Source: Kitasatospora sp. Root107 (GTDB lineage Bacteria > Actinomycetota > Actinomycetes > Streptomycetales > Streptomycetaceae). Taken from it: DNA of 64,000 nt. This document shows positions 1-8,170 of this stretch, one piece after another. The stretch spans positions 31,728 through 95,727 of the forward strand of contig NZ_LMCT01000073.1 in the NCBI RefSeq assembly GCF_001424875.1, in the 5' to 3' direction. The notes below the pieces were generated by a model. That model did not search any database, was not told where the DNA came from, and saw nothing but the letters and a program-made list of their open reading frames with translations. The translations under genes and the position numbers were made by a program. The stretch's first letter is position 1. Each line of letters begins with the position of its first letter.

Positions 1-277
1 CGACCAGGAAGCCGATCGAGTACAGGAAGCCGTCGTAGCCGAACAGCGCGATCGCCCCGGCGATGCCGAGGAAGGAGGCCGCCGACATGTAGTCGCCGGA
101 GATCGCCAGGCCGTTCTGGAAACCGGTGAAGCCGCGCCCGCCGGCGTAGAAGTCGGCGGCGTCCTTGGTCTGCCGCCCGGCCCAGATGGTGATGCCCAGG
201 GTGGCGAGCACGAAGACGCCGAACAGCGTCATGGTGAGGCCGCGGTGTTCGGTCGCAGCGGTGGCCAGTGTGCTCAT
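1..277 (-). CDS. Cation/acetate symporter, N-terminal part (SSS family), cut by window edge
   Basis: Only the first 92 codons are visible. They begin with ATG at 277 and read through a hydrophobic first helix followed by TIWAGRQTKDAADFYAGGR and GFQNGLAISGDYMSAASFLG, the conserved start of sodium:solute symporters of the ActP/MctC acetate-pyruvate type. The start overlaps the stop of the upstream DUF485 gene in an ATGA arrangement, so the two are translationally coupled. The DUF485-symporter pair is the known gene arrangement of ActP-type monocarboxylate carriers (family knowledge). Substrate acetate is inferred; propionate or pyruvate are possible. Confidence 0.88.
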   Translation of the reverse strand, partial: MSTLATAATEHRGLTMTLFGVFVLATLGITIWAGRQTKDAADFYAGGRGFTGFQNGLAISGDYMSAASFLGIAGAIALFGYDGFLYSIGFLV

Positions 278-627
278 TCGCCCGACTCCCGGGGGTTGAT
301 GACGGTGGCCCGCTCGCGGATCAGGGTGGCGGGCGGGTCGAGGCGGCGGTCGGCGAAGCGCGCGTACCAGGCGGCGATCGCGAAGGTGCTGGCGAACTGC
401 AGCAGTCCGAGCAGCAGCGCCATGTTGATGTGCCCGAACAGCTTGATCCCCATGAAGGCGGGCGCGTAGCTGGAGAGCAGCACGTACAGCAGGTACCAGA
501 GCAGGAAGCCTGCGGTCACCGGGAAGACGAACCCCCGGAAGGTCTTCCGCAGAGCGATGAACTCGGCGCTCTCCTCGATCAGTTGGACATGGGTCGGGGC
601 GCTCTCGGCGGTGGGTGGGCTATCCAT
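274..627 (-). CDS. DUF485 membrane protein, partner of the symporter
   Basis: The protein has 117 residues. A short charged N-terminus and the segment FIALRKTFRGFVFPVT precede two hydrophobic helices (about residues 33-55 and 65-90), then a basic C-terminal tail. This is the DUF485 (YjcH-like) pattern, small two-helix membrane proteins encoded directly upstream of ActP-family acetate symporters. The stop overlaps the symporter ATG by four bases. The exact role in transport is not known for the family; an accessory or assembly role is inferred from constant pairing. Confidence 0.87.
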   Translation of the reverse strand: MDSPPTAESAPTHVQLIEESAEFIALRKTFRGFVFPVTAGFLLWYLLYVLLSSYAPAFMGIKLFGHINMALLLGLLQFASTFAIAAWYARFADRRLDPPATLIRERATVINPRESGE

Positions 628-770
628 GCGGCGTCTCCTGTGTGTTCGGGCGGCACTGAGGGAAACGAATGGGACGTGAGGGGCGTCACAGTCGCGGGAT
701 CGGCTGCATGTTAGGGCTTACGAACGATCAGCGACAGACCTCGTACCCGATTTTGACCGGAAAAGGTCAA

Positions 771-799
771 ATGGCGGCACCGCCGTGCGGTGCCGCCAT
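771..799 (-). terminator. Hairpin after the alcohol dehydrogenase gene
   Basis: Perfect 11-bp arms (ATGGCGGCACC and its complement) enclose a 7-base loop, 13 bases beyond the stop of the dehydrogenase on the minus strand. There is no long T tract, as is usual for Streptomyces hairpin terminators. Confidence 0.6.
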
Positions 800-811
800 C
801 CTGAGGAACCG

Positions 812-1855
812 TCAGAAGGTGATCCGGACCTTCAGCGCCGAGCGGTCGTCCATCGCCCGGTAGCCGTCCGGCACCCCGTCCAGGTCGACCGTGCGGTCGA
901 AGACCAGACCCGGATTGATCGTCCCGGCCAGCACGTCGGCGAGCAGCTCGGGGATGTACGCGCGGGCGGGGGCGACGCCGCCGCCGACCGAGACGTTGCG
1001 GTTGAACATCTGGCCGATGTCCACGCCCGCGCTGCCGCCGTGCGGGACGCCGACGTAGCCGACCCCGCCGCCGTCCCGGGTGATCGAGATCGCGGTGCGC
1101 ATCGACTCCTCGGTGCCGACCGCCTCCAGCACGGCGTGCGCGCCCTGACCGCCCGTCAGCTCGCGGACCGCCTCGATCGCCGCCTCGCCGCGCTCGGCCA
1201 CCACGTCGGTGGCGCCGAACGCCCGGGCGATGTCGGTACGGGCCTGGTGCCGGCCGAGTGCGATGATCCGCCCGGCGCCGAGCCGGTGCGCGGCCAGCAC
1301 GCCGCACAGGCCGACCGCGCCGTCGCCGACCACGGCCACCGTGGCCCCGGGGCGCACCCCGGCCGAGACGGCCGCGTGGTGGCCGGTGCTCATCACGTCG
1401 GAGAGCGCCAGCAGCGAGGCCATCAGCTTCTCGTCGCCGACCGCCTCCTGAGGCAGCTTCACCAGCGTGCCGTCGGCGAACGGCACCCGGACCGCCTCGC
1501 CCTGCCCGCCGTCCGAGCCGACCTCGCCCCAGAAGCCGCCGTGCGGGCAGGAGGTCTGCAGGCCCTCGCGGCAGAAGTCACAGACGCCGTCCGACCAGAC
1601 GAACGGCGCCACCACCAGGTCACCCGTCTTCACCCCGGCGACCTCACGACCGACCTCCTCGACGACGCCGAGGAACTCGTGCCCGATCCGCTGCCCCGGC
1701 TGACGGGCCGCCACTCCCCGGTACGCCCACAGGTCGCTGCCGCAGATGCAGGCGTTCAGCACCCGGACCACCGCGTCGGTCGGCCGCTCGATCCTCGGGT
1801 CGGGGACCTCCTCGATCCGGATGTCGTTCGGGCCGTGGATCACGGTGGCGCGCAT
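812..1855 (-). CDS. Zinc-dependent alcohol dehydrogenase family protein (MDR superfamily)
   Basis: The 347-residue protein is an NAD(P)-dependent medium-chain dehydrogenase. Visible motifs are CICGSDLWAYRG (catalytic zinc cysteine), GHEFLGVVEEVG (zinc histidine), a cysteine cluster CDFCREGLQTSCPHGG (structural-zinc-like lobe) and the Rossmann stretch VVGDGAVGLCGVLAA. The frame stays open upstream to 1948, but ATG at 1855 is preferred: it starts the family-typical MRATVIHGPNDIRIEE and has an AGAAGGAAG ribosome site in front. Length matches the family. Substrate cannot be told from sequence. The gene stands alone, with a hairpin terminator behind it. Confidence 0.87.
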   Translation of the reverse strand: MRATVIHGPNDIRIEEVPDPRIERPTDAVVRVLNACICGSDLWAYRGVAARQPGQRIGHEFLGVVEEVGREVAGVKTGDLVVAPFVWSDGVCDFCREGLQTSCPHGGFWGEVGSDGGQGEAVRVPFADGTLVKLPQEAVGDEKLMASLLALSDVMSTGHHAAVSAGVRPGATVAVVGDGAVGLCGVLAAHRLGAGRIIALGRHQARTDIARAFGATDVVAERGEAAIEAVRELTGGQGAHAVLEAVGTEESMRTAISITRDGGGVGYVGVPHGGSAGVDIGQMFNRNVSVGGGVAPARAYIPELLADVLAGTINPGLVFDRTVDLDGVPDGYRAMDDRSALKVRITF

Positions 1856-2023
1856 GAGGGATCTTCCTTCTGCCTGGTGCATGGTGCGGGGTCGCCCTGG
1901 TAGGACCACCACCGCTCCCACGATATTCCGGGGTGTCGCGTACGCCACTTTCGGCGCTCCCCGGCGGTCCGGAATCCGCCGAATGACCTTGGGTGTGGGT
2001 GCGCGCCCTTAAGCTGGTCCACC

Positions 2024-3013
2024 ATGTACGCGATCCAGTCCCCGAGCGGCGAACCCACCTGGGCCGCGCCGTTCCCGGCGCAGCGCAGCACCGAGCACGG
2101 TCAGGGCTTCGCCGTGGTCGACGTCGAGACCACCGGGCTCGGCCGCACCGACCGGGTCATCTCGGCCGGTGTCTACCAACTGGACGCGTTCGGCGAGGTC
2201 ACCGACCACTGGTACACCCTGGTCAACCCCGAGCGGGATCCGGGCCCGACCTGGATCCACGGCCTGACCAGCCGGGAGCTGGCCGGGGCGCCGACCTTCC
2301 CGGAGATCGCCGCCGAGCTGGGCGAGCGGCTGGCCGGGCGGGTGATGGTGGCCCACAACGCGCTCTTCGACTGGAACATGATCTCCCGCGAGTACTCGCG
2401 CGCCGGGCTGCGCGCCCCCGTCGAGCAGCGGCTCTGCACCATGGTGCTGTCCCGCGACCTCGGCCTGCCGCTGCCCAACGGCAAACTGGCCAGCCTGGCC
2501 GAGTACTTCGGCGTCCAGCAGCGCCAGGCGCACAACGCGCTGGACGACGCCCGGGTGCTGGCCGAGGCGTTCCGCCCCAGCCTGCAACTGGCCCGCCAGG
2601 CCGGGGTGCCGCTGCCGCTGACCAACTGTGTAGCCGTCACCGATCTGGGCGAGGACGCCTCCTCGCCGCCTCGGTCCGGGTTCTCCTCCTCCTACCGCCC
2701 GAGCCGCAAGCGCCCCGCCTGCCCGTACCCGAACCCGGGCCGCTGGGTGGACGGCAGCCCGCTGGTGCAGGGCATGCGGGTGGCCATCACCGGCGACACC
2801 GCCACCGACCGCGAGCTGCTGGAGGACCGCGCCATCGAGGCCGGCCTGCACATCGCCTCCTCGGTCAGCCGCCTGACCAGCCTGCTGGTCACCAACGAGG
2901 CGGGCAGCTGGAGCGGCAAGGCCCGCAAGGCCCGCGAGCTCGGCACCCCGGTGGTCGGCGAGGACGCCTTCCTGCACCTGCTCCGCGAGGTCGTCCCCCA
3001 CCCCGGTGTGTGA
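2024..3013 (+). CDS. DEDDh 3'-5' exonuclease with C-terminal BRCT domain
   Basis: The 329-residue protein is related to the epsilon proofreading subunit of DNA polymerase III. The three exonuclease motifs are clear: VVDVETTGLG (Exo I Asp/Glu, about residue 30), VAHNALFDWNM (Exo II) and HNALDDARVLAEAF (Exo III with the DEDDh His). After about residue 190 comes a low-complexity linker and then a BRCT-like domain from about 245 to 325, including MRVAITGDT and an ALVTNEAGSWSGKARKARE-like stretch. Actinobacterial proteins of this build are stand-alone DNA repair or processing nucleases; the role here is inferred. It is divergent from the dehydrogenase and followed 30 bases later by SURF1. Confidence 0.88.
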   Translation: MYAIQSPSGEPTWAAPFPAQRSTEHGQGFAVVDVETTGLGRTDRVISAGVYQLDAFGEVTDHWYTLVNPERDPGPTWIHGLTSRELAGAPTFPEIAAELGERLAGRVMVAHNALFDWNMISREYSRAGLRAPVEQRLCTMVLSRDLGLPLPNGKLASLAEYFGVQQRQAHNALDDARVLAEAFRPSLQLARQAGVPLPLTNCVAVTDLGEDASSPPRSGFSSSYRPSRKRPACPYPNPGRWVDGSPLVQGMRVAITGDTATDRELLEDRAIEAGLHIASSVSRLTSLLVTNEAGSWSGKARKARELGTPVVGEDAFLHLLREVVPHPGV

Positions 3014-3043
3014 GCACGACGTAAGTGCGCGTAGTTTGCCGAT

Positions 3044-3829
3044 GTGTACCGATTTCTGCTCTCCTGGCGCTGGGCGGCCCTTGCCCTGCTCGCCGCGCTG
3101 CTCGTCCCGGCCATGGTCGAGCTGGGCTTCTGGCAGTTCCACCGGCACCAGGCCCGGGTCGCCCGCAACGAGCTGATCGCGCAGAGCCTGACCGCCGCAC
3201 CGGTCCCCTTCGACTCGGTCTCCAAGCCCGGCTACGCGGTGCCCAAGGACCTCACCTGGCGCACCATGAGCGCCACCGGGCAGTACGACGGCGGGCACGA
3301 GTTCGTGGTCCGCAAGCGGACCGAGCCCGGCGGCAGCAGCATCGGCTACTTCGTGATCACCCCGCTCAAGCTGGCCGACGGCAACGGTTCGGTGCTGGTC
3401 AACCGCGGCTGGGTGGACTCCGGCGAGGACGCCACCAGCTACCCCGCGGTCCCCGCCGCGCCCACCGGCCAGGTCACCGTCACCGGCCGGCTGCGCGCGG
3501 ACGAGACCCGGGAGAGCAGCGGCATCAATGTCCGCGGCAAGCTGCCGGACCGTCAGTTCCACCTGATCAGCAGCACCCAGCAGGCCGAACTGACCGGCGC
3601 CCCGGTACTCGGCGGCTACCTGGAACTCGCCGCCTCCACCCCCGCCCAGGGCGACTCCCCGATCCTGCTCGAGGAGCCCGACCACTCCTCGATCGGCCCG
3701 CACATGGCGTACGCCGTCCAGTGGTGGCTGTTCGCCTGCCTGGTCCCGGTCGGCCTGGTGGTGCTGGCCCGCCGCGAGGCCCGCTCACCGGCCGCCGCCG
3801 AGCCCGAGCCCGAACTGGTCACCGTCTGA
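3044..3829 (+). CDS. SURF1 family cytochrome oxidase biogenesis protein
   Basis: The 261-residue membrane protein starts at GTG 3044 with MYRFLLSWRWAALALLAALL, a first transmembrane helix followed by the SURF1 hallmark GFWQFHRHQARVARN. A second helix (WWLFACLVPVGLVVLARR) lies near the C-terminus, and the extracytoplasmic part between them carries RTEPGGSSIGYFVITPLKL and VLVNRGWVD, typical of the family. SURF1 proteins help insert heme a into aa3-type cytochrome c oxidase. The gene follows the exonuclease by 30 bases, so co-transcription is likely although the functions are unrelated. Confidence 0.9.
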   Translation: MYRFLLSWRWAALALLAALLVPAMVELGFWQFHRHQARVARNELIAQSLTAAPVPFDSVSKPGYAVPKDLTWRTMSATGQYDGGHEFVVRKRTEPGGSSIGYFVITPLKLADGNGSVLVNRGWVDSGEDATSYPAVPAAPTGQVTVTGRLRADETRESSGINVRGKLPDRQFHLISSTQQAELTGAPVLGGYLELAASTPAQGDSPILLEEPDHSSIGPHMAYAVQWWLFACLVPVGLVVLARREARSPAAAEPEPELVTV

Positions 3830-3872
3830 CGCTGCGTCGATCGAGCCGGGTCGATCGGGCAGGATGGCCCTC

Positions 3873-4634
3873 ATGGATCTCGGACTTCAGGACAGGGTGT
3901 ACGTGGTGACCGGCGCGACCCGGGGCCTCGGCCTCGCCTCCGCGCGCGAACTGGTCGGCGACGGCGCCAAGGTGGTGCTCAGCGGCCGCACCCAGCAGGC
4001 CGTGGACGCGGCGGTCGCCGCCCTCGACGCCCCCGGCCGGGTGCACGGCGTGGTCGCCGACAACGCCGATCCCACCTCGGCCCAGCGGCTCGTCTCCGCC
4101 GCCCAGCAGACCTTCGGCCGCCTCGACGGCGTACTGGTCAGCGTCGGCGGCCCGGCGGCCGGCACCGTGCTCGACTCCACCGAGGCGGACTGGCAGCACG
4201 CCTTCGAGACCGTCGTACTCGGTGCCCTGCGGATCGCCCGCACCGCAGCCGCAGCGCTCGGTGAGGGCGGTGTGATCGCCTTCGTGCTCTCCACCTCGGT
4301 CCGGCAGCCCGTCCCCGGCCTCGGCATCTCCAACGGTCTGCGCCCGGGTCTCGCGATGGCCGCCAAGTCCCTCGCCGACGAGCTCGGCCCCCGGGGCATC
4401 CGGGTCCTCGGCCTGCTGCCCGGCCGGATCGACACCGACCGGCTCCGCGAGCTCGACGCGCTCGGCGGCGACGCGGGCGCAGCCCGCGCCCGCGCGGGGG
4501 CCACCATCCCGCTCGGCCGATACGGCACGCCGGAGGAGTTCGGCAAGGTCGCGGCGTTCGTGCTCTCCCCGGCCGCGTCCTACCTCACGGGCGTGATGAT
4601 CCCGATCGACGGCGGCGCCCTGCGCTCCCTCTAG
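3873..4634 (+). CDS. SDR family protein lacking the canonical Tyr-x3-Lys
   Basis: The 253-residue protein has a Rossmann fold with TGATRGLGLASARELVG (the TGxxxGxG cofactor loop), GVVADNADP and the C-terminal LTGVMIPIDGGALRSL, all normal for classical short-chain dehydrogenases. At the catalytic helix, where relatives have Tyr-x-x-x-Lys, this protein reads GISNGLRPGLAMAAKSLADE, so both the Tyr and the Lys seem absent. ATG at 3873 is preferred over 3864 because GGGCAGGA then lies about 8 bases upstream. It may bind NAD(P) without normal redox catalysis. Function unknown. Confidence 0.8.
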   Translation: MDLGLQDRVYVVTGATRGLGLASARELVGDGAKVVLSGRTQQAVDAAVAALDAPGRVHGVVADNADPTSAQRLVSAAQQTFGRLDGVLVSVGGPAAGTVLDSTEADWQHAFETVVLGALRIARTAAAALGEGGVIAFVLSTSVRQPVPGLGISNGLRPGLAMAAKSLADELGPRGIRVLGLLPGRIDTDRLRELDALGGDAGAARARAGATIPLGRYGTPEEFGKVAAFVLSPAASYLTGVMIPIDGGALRSL

Positions 4635-4651
4635 AGTAAGGCGTCTACGGT

Positions 4652-4766
4652 CAGGGGCTCGGGGAACTGCGACGCCGACCTCGAAAAAGGTGATCCGTGC
4701 ATGGGCGGTCAGGCACTTTCGCAGTGACCCGCACGCCAGATCTCCTCGCAGTTCCCCGAGCCCCTG
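4652..4766. repeat. Palindromic intergenic repeat, copy A
   Basis: A 115-bp element with perfect 21-bp inverted arms (4652-4672 and 4746-4766; core of the arm GGGGCTCGGGGAACTGCG) around a 73-bp conserved core that contains GGTCAGGCACTTTCGCAG. It fills the space between two convergent genes. Related copies are at 10515-10628, 52976-53091 and 56854-56969. It could act as a two-way terminator; the conserved core suggests a non-autonomous mobile or structured element. Confidence 0.85.
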
Positions 4767-4790
4767 GCGGGTGCCACCTGGGCATGTGCC

Positions 4791-5411
4791 TCAGATGACC
4801 CGGCGGGGGGCCGGTTGGCGGGCCGGGGGCCGGGGGCGGGCGACCTGGAGGCGGAGGTCGGCGGGGAGGTCCTGGCCGAGGGCGATGCGGGCGTGGGCGA
4901 GCGGGCCGGTGAGGAAGCGGTCGACCGCCGAGGCCGGGTCGCCGTCGGGGGTGAGGCGGACCGCCGCCCGCAGCAGCAGGCGTTTCGGACGCCCCGTCAG
5001 CCGGGCCTGCACCCGGGCCACCTCGGGCTGCGCCACCGTCTCGGTCTCGACCGCGTCAGCCAGCGCGCGCGAGCGCAGCCGGAGCGTCACCCCCTCCGCC
5101 ACCACCGGCAGCGGCACCGAACTCGGCCCGCTCCGCCGCACCTGGGCGAACAGCCACCACAGGCTCAGCGCGACCGTCAGCCCCAGCACCGCGAAGACCA
5201 CCGGCCACCACCAGGTCTCCCCCGACCAGCGGGTGCGCGAGGCGTCGCTCAGCACCGGCTGGTCCGGTGAGGTGAGCGGCCACCAGTCGGGCATCCGTAC
5301 ATCGAGCCGGCCGTAGAGGTCGAATCCCCCGGCCAGCACCAGCGCTCCGCCGACCAGCAGCAGGACCCCGGCCAGGCCGAGCAGGACCCGGTTCACCGTG
5401 CTCCGGCTCAT
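4791..5411 (-). CDS. amaP: AmaP-like alkaline shock membrane anchor protein
   Basis: The 206-residue protein starts MSRSTVNRVLLGLAGVLLLVG, giving one N-terminal transmembrane helix, then a short extracytoplasmic part and a second helix around residues 75-95 (VFAVLGLTVALSLWWLFAQV). The soluble remainder, with VAEGVTLRLRSRALADAV and VQARLTGRPKRLLLRAAV, matches the Asp23-anchoring proteins (AmaP) found beside Asp23/Gls24 genes. It is the last gene of a five-gene operon and its start overlaps the previous stop by four bases. Proposed role: membrane tether for the Asp23-type proteins encoded upstream. Confidence 0.8.
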   Translation of the reverse strand: MSRSTVNRVLLGLAGVLLLVGGALVLAGGFDLYGRLDVRMPDWWPLTSPDQPVLSDASRTRWSGETWWWPVVFAVLGLTVALSLWWLFAQVRRSGPSSVPLPVVAEGVTLRLRSRALADAVETETVAQPEVARVQARLTGRPKRLLLRAAVRLTPDGDPASAVDRFLTGPLAHARIALGQDLPADLRLQVARPRPPARQPAPRRVI

Positions 5412-5941
5412 CGCCGCCCCTTTCCGGTCCGGACGTCCAGCCGGTGTTCTCCGGCCAGTGGTACCCGGGCCAACTCCGTCCGCAGCTCCCGCTGCACCTC
5501 GGCCGGGTCGGCGGGCCCGGCCACCGTCACCCAGGTCCTGGCGCGGCGTACCTTGACCTTCACCCAGCTCACCCCGTCCAGTTGCCCGGCCCGCCGGGTG
5601 AGCAGTGCGGCCACCCCGGCCCGGTCGATCACCGCGCCGGGCTGCCGCAGGGGCAGCCAGCGCCGCATCCCGGGCGCCACCGCGAGCCCGAGCAGCAGCA
5701 CTCCGGTCAGCACGGCCACTCCGGCGGAGATCAGCACCACCGGGTCGTCCAGGTGCAGGGTGGCCAGCTGGTCAGCGGCCTCGGCCCGCCAGGGGCGGGC
5801 CCGGTGACCGGTGCGGACGGCCACCGCGTCGTACAGCAGGCCGCCACCGATCACCAGTGCGGCCACCACCACCAACGCCGTCCAGCCCGTCCGGTTCGAC
5901 CGCAACCGGCGGCGCTTGAGCGGGACCTGATCCACTGTCAT
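5408..5941 (-). CDS. DUF6286-type membrane protein of the Asp23 operon
   Basis: The 177-residue protein has a basic N-terminus, a first transmembrane helix (TALVVVAALVIGGGLLYDAVAV) and a second one near residues 75-95 (VLISAGVAVLTGVLLLGLAV). The C-terminal part (VSWVKVKVRRARTWVTVAGP) resembles the small alpha/beta domain seen in the other operon members. Genes of this kind lie between Asp23 and AmaP genes in many actinobacteria. Both ends overlap neighbours in ATGA arrangements, which indicates coupled translation. No enzymatic motif is visible. Confidence 0.7.
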   Translation of the reverse strand: MTVDQVPLKRRRLRSNRTGWTALVVVAALVIGGGLLYDAVAVRTGHRARPWRAEAADQLATLHLDDPVVLISAGVAVLTGVLLLGLAVAPGMRRWLPLRQPGAVIDRAGVAALLTRRAGQLDGVSWVKVKVRRARTWVTVAGPADPAEVQRELRTELARVPLAGEHRLDVRTGKGRR

Positions 5942-6258
5942 ACCGTCGGCACCAGCCGCTCGACCACCACCACGACCTCACCGACCGTGCGTCCGGTCAG
6001 CGCGGCCAGTTCGGCTGCCACGGCTGCCCGGACCGCCGTGGCCAGGGCGGCCAGGTCGGCCGGGAAGGGCAGTTCGACGCCGAGGGTCAGCCGGACCGGG
6101 TCGCCCGGGCCGGTCACCGCGATCCGCCGGACCGCGCCGGACCGGCCGAGGGCCTGCCCGGCCGCCCGCTCGGCCAGCCGGACCAGCACCCGGTCGGCGA
6201 TCCGCAGCCGCCCGCGCTCGGCGGCCGGCAGCGCGGCGGAGACCGTGGCCGCCGACAT
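5938..6258 (-). CDS. Small Asp23/Gls24-like protein
   Basis: The 106-residue protein consists of one Asp23-like domain: RLRIADRVLVRLAERAAGQA, a middle beta region (VRLTLGVELPFPADLAAL) and the end TGRTVGEVVVVVERLVP, where Asp23 proteins carry the V-x-V-x-V strand. It lacks the long tails of the 161-residue paralogue at the head of the operon. Two Asp23-type subunits of different size in one operon suggest a mixed assembly. The start overlaps the stop of the upstream 63-residue gene (TGATG). Confidence 0.75.
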   Translation of the reverse strand: MSAATVSAALPAAERGRLRIADRVLVRLAERAAGQALGRSGAVRRIAVTGPGDPVRLTLGVELPFPADLAALATAVRAAVAAELAALTGRTVGEVVVVVERLVPTV

Positions 6259-6449
6259 CAGCGGCGCCGGTCGCGACCGCGCAGCAGGTCACGGAGGTCG
6301 CCGAGATCGAGGTCGCCCTCGATCACCCGGCCGGCCACGAAGCCGACGCCGCCGAGGACGGCGACCAGAAGGAAAGCGGCGAACCCGCCGAAGTACCCGG
6401 CAAAGCCCAGGGCCATCCCCACCACCAGCCCGATCAGGCCGAGATTCAT
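6258..6449 (-). CDS. Small two-helix membrane protein (DUF2273-like)
   Basis: The 63-residue protein is almost entirely two hydrophobic segments: LGLIGLVVGMALGFAGYFGG and FAAFLLVAVLGGVGFVAGRV, followed by an acidic then basic tail (DLDLGDLRDLLRGRDRRR). This fits the DUF2273-type small membrane proteins that accompany Asp23 in many Gram-positive bacteria. It sits 24 bases behind the large Asp23 gene. Specific function is not established. Confidence 0.72.
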   Translation of the reverse strand: MNLGLIGLVVGMALGFAGYFGGFAAFLLVAVLGGVGFVAGRVIEGDLDLGDLRDLLRGRDRRR

Positions 6450-6473
6450 CCGCCTCTGCTCCTGTCTGTTGCT

Positions 6474-6959
6474 CTACTGGACCCTGGGCCGCTGACCGCT
6501 GCCGGCCATCGACTCCTCTTCCTCGTCGGTGTCCGGCTCGTCCGGCAGGTGGACGTCGTTGACGGCGATGTTCACCTCGACCACCTCCAGGCCGGTCATC
6601 CGCTCCACCGCCGCGATGATGTTGGCCCGCACCTCGGCCGCCAGCTTCGGGATCACCACGCCGTACTCGACGATCAGCGCGATGTCGATCGCCGTCTGCT
6701 TCTCGCCCACCTCGGCCTTGATGCCGCGTCCGATGCTGGACTTGCCGCCTGGCACCCGGTCCCGCATGGCACCGAAGGTGCGGGAGAGGCCGGAGCCGAG
6801 TGCGTGGATGCCGGAGACCTCCCGGGCGGCCATGCCCGCAATCTTCTCGACCACACCGACCGCCAGCGCGGTACGGCCGCGTTCCTCGGCGGGCTGCGGG
6901 GCGGCGGCCTTGTGGGTGTCGGTCTTCGGCATGGCGGCGGGCGTCGGGGTGTCGGGCAT
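6474..6959 (-). CDS. Asp23/Gls24 family envelope stress response protein
   Basis: The 161-residue first gene of the operon. The N-terminal 30 residues are disordered and rich in Pro, Ala and Thr. The Asp23 domain runs from about 30 to 140, with ALAVGVVEKIAGMAAREVSG, IDIALIVEYGVVIPKLAAEV and GLEVVEVNIAVNDVHLP, all diagnostic. The tail is acidic. Members are abundant soluble proteins recruited to the membrane by AmaP and linked to envelope stress in Firmicutes; the same role is inferred here. An AGAGGGAG ribosome site precedes the ATG at 6959. Confidence 0.9.
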   Translation of the reverse strand: MPDTPTPAAMPKTDTHKAAAPQPAEERGRTALAVGVVEKIAGMAAREVSGIHALGSGLSRTFGAMRDRVPGGKSSIGRGIKAEVGEKQTAIDIALIVEYGVVIPKLAAEVRANIIAAVERMTGLEVVEVNIAVNDVHLPDEPDTDEEEESMAGSGQRPRVQ

Positions 6960-7059
6960 GGCGGGCTCCCTCTGTGTGCGGTCAAGCTATATCGCAAATC
7001 AGCCCAACTCTGACATTCCGCCACGACCCCTGCCCGCCGGAGACCTCCGGACAGCGCAA

Positions 7060-7086
7060 AGGGCTCACCCCGCCGGGGTGAGCCCT
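7060..7086 (-). terminator. Hairpin terminator behind the enoyl-CoA hydratase gene
   Basis: Perfect 11-bp arms (AGGGCTCACCC and its complement) around a 5-base loop lie 21 bases past the hydratase stop, between that gene and the head of the Asp23 operon. It probably insulates the two. Confidence 0.65.
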
Positions 7087-7107
7087 CTGCCAGCAGGTGA
7101 CCGGCCG

Positions 7108-7914
7108 TCAGTCCCCGAGGCCCGCCAGGTCGCGCAGGCGGCGGGCCTGGGCGGCCCGCTCGGCGGCCCGCTGCTGCTCGAAGGAGCGGCCGCCCGCACC
7201 CTGGAGCAGCGCCTTGGTCTCGATCACCGCGCTGCGCGGTGCGGCCAGCAGGGCGGCGGTCAGGTCCCGGACGGTGCCGTCCAGCTCGGCGGCGGGGACG
7301 GCCAGGTTGGCCAGGCCGGTGGCCACCGCCTCCTCCGCGCCGACCCAGCGGCCGGTCGCACAGATCTCCAACGCCCTTGCGTAGCCGACCAGTTCGGTCA
7401 ACGGCTTGGTCCCGGCCAGGTCCGGCACCAGGCCGAGCGAGGTCTCCTTCATCGCGAACTGGACGTCCTCGGCGACCACCCGCAGGTCACAGCCGAGCGC
7501 GAGCTGGAAGCCCGCGCCGACCGCGTGCCCCTGGACGGCGGCGATGCTGATCACGTCCGGCCGGCGCCACCAGGTGAACGCCTCCTGGTAGGACGCGATG
7601 GTCTCGTCCAGGTCCTTGTCGTCCGCGGCGGCGAGCTCCAGGAAGTTCCGCTCCCCCGGGATGCCCTCGGGGGAGAACATCGCCCGGTCGAGACCGGCCG
7701 AGAACGAGACGCCCTCCGCCCGCAGCACCACGACCCGTACGGTGCCCGGCAGGCTGCGGCCGATCCCGGCCAGCGCCCGCCACATCGCCGGGGACTGGGC
7801 GTTGCGCCGCTCCGGCCGACAGAGCGTCACCACGGCGGTCTCGCCGTCGAGTTCGAGCCGGACTCCGGCCTGCTCCCAGAGCTGCGGGTCGGTGTCCAGG
7901 ATGGGGGTGCTCAT
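7108..7914 (-). CDS. Enoyl-CoA hydratase/isomerase family protein
   Basis: The 268-residue crotonase-fold protein shows both oxyanion-hole regions (VSFSAGLDRAMFSP and VQGHAVGAGFQLALGCDLRV) and the following MKETSLGLVPDLAGTKPLTE. The open frame extends to 8121, but ATG 7914 (MSTPILDTDPQLWEQ) is chosen because GGAGG lies just upstream and homologues start there. The catalytic Glu pair of true hydratases is not obvious, so hydratase against isomerase cannot be settled. In Mycobacterium tuberculosis echA12 (Rv1472) sits beside an ABC-F gene and a small HTH gene; the same trio is seen here. Confidence 0.88.
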   Translation of the reverse strand: MSTPILDTDPQLWEQAGVRLELDGETAVVTLCRPERRNAQSPAMWRALAGIGRSLPGTVRVVVLRAEGVSFSAGLDRAMFSPEGIPGERNFLELAAADDKDLDETIASYQEAFTWWRRPDVISIAAVQGHAVGAGFQLALGCDLRVVAEDVQFAMKETSLGLVPDLAGTKPLTELVGYARALEICATGRWVGAEEAVATGLANLAVPAAELDGTVRDLTAALLAAPRSAVIETKALLQGAGGRSFEQQRAAERAAQARRLRDLAGLGD

Positions 7915-8170
7915 GGCGGTACCTCCGGCGACGGTGCGGTTGGCTACCGGAGAGTAACAAAAAACCGGCGCCGCCGGACAGGCCCACTCGGACCTACTCC
8001 CACGACACCGGGAACGACGATCGGCGGTCCGGATCTCCGGCCGCCGATTCGTCTCGAGCTGCTTGCTGTTCACTGAACTGCTGGCGCCTTGCTCAAAAGC
8101 CGCACTGCACTCAATCGGCACTGCAACTCAGCCGGCACTACCCGGCCGGGTCGGATTTCCTGACAATGCG

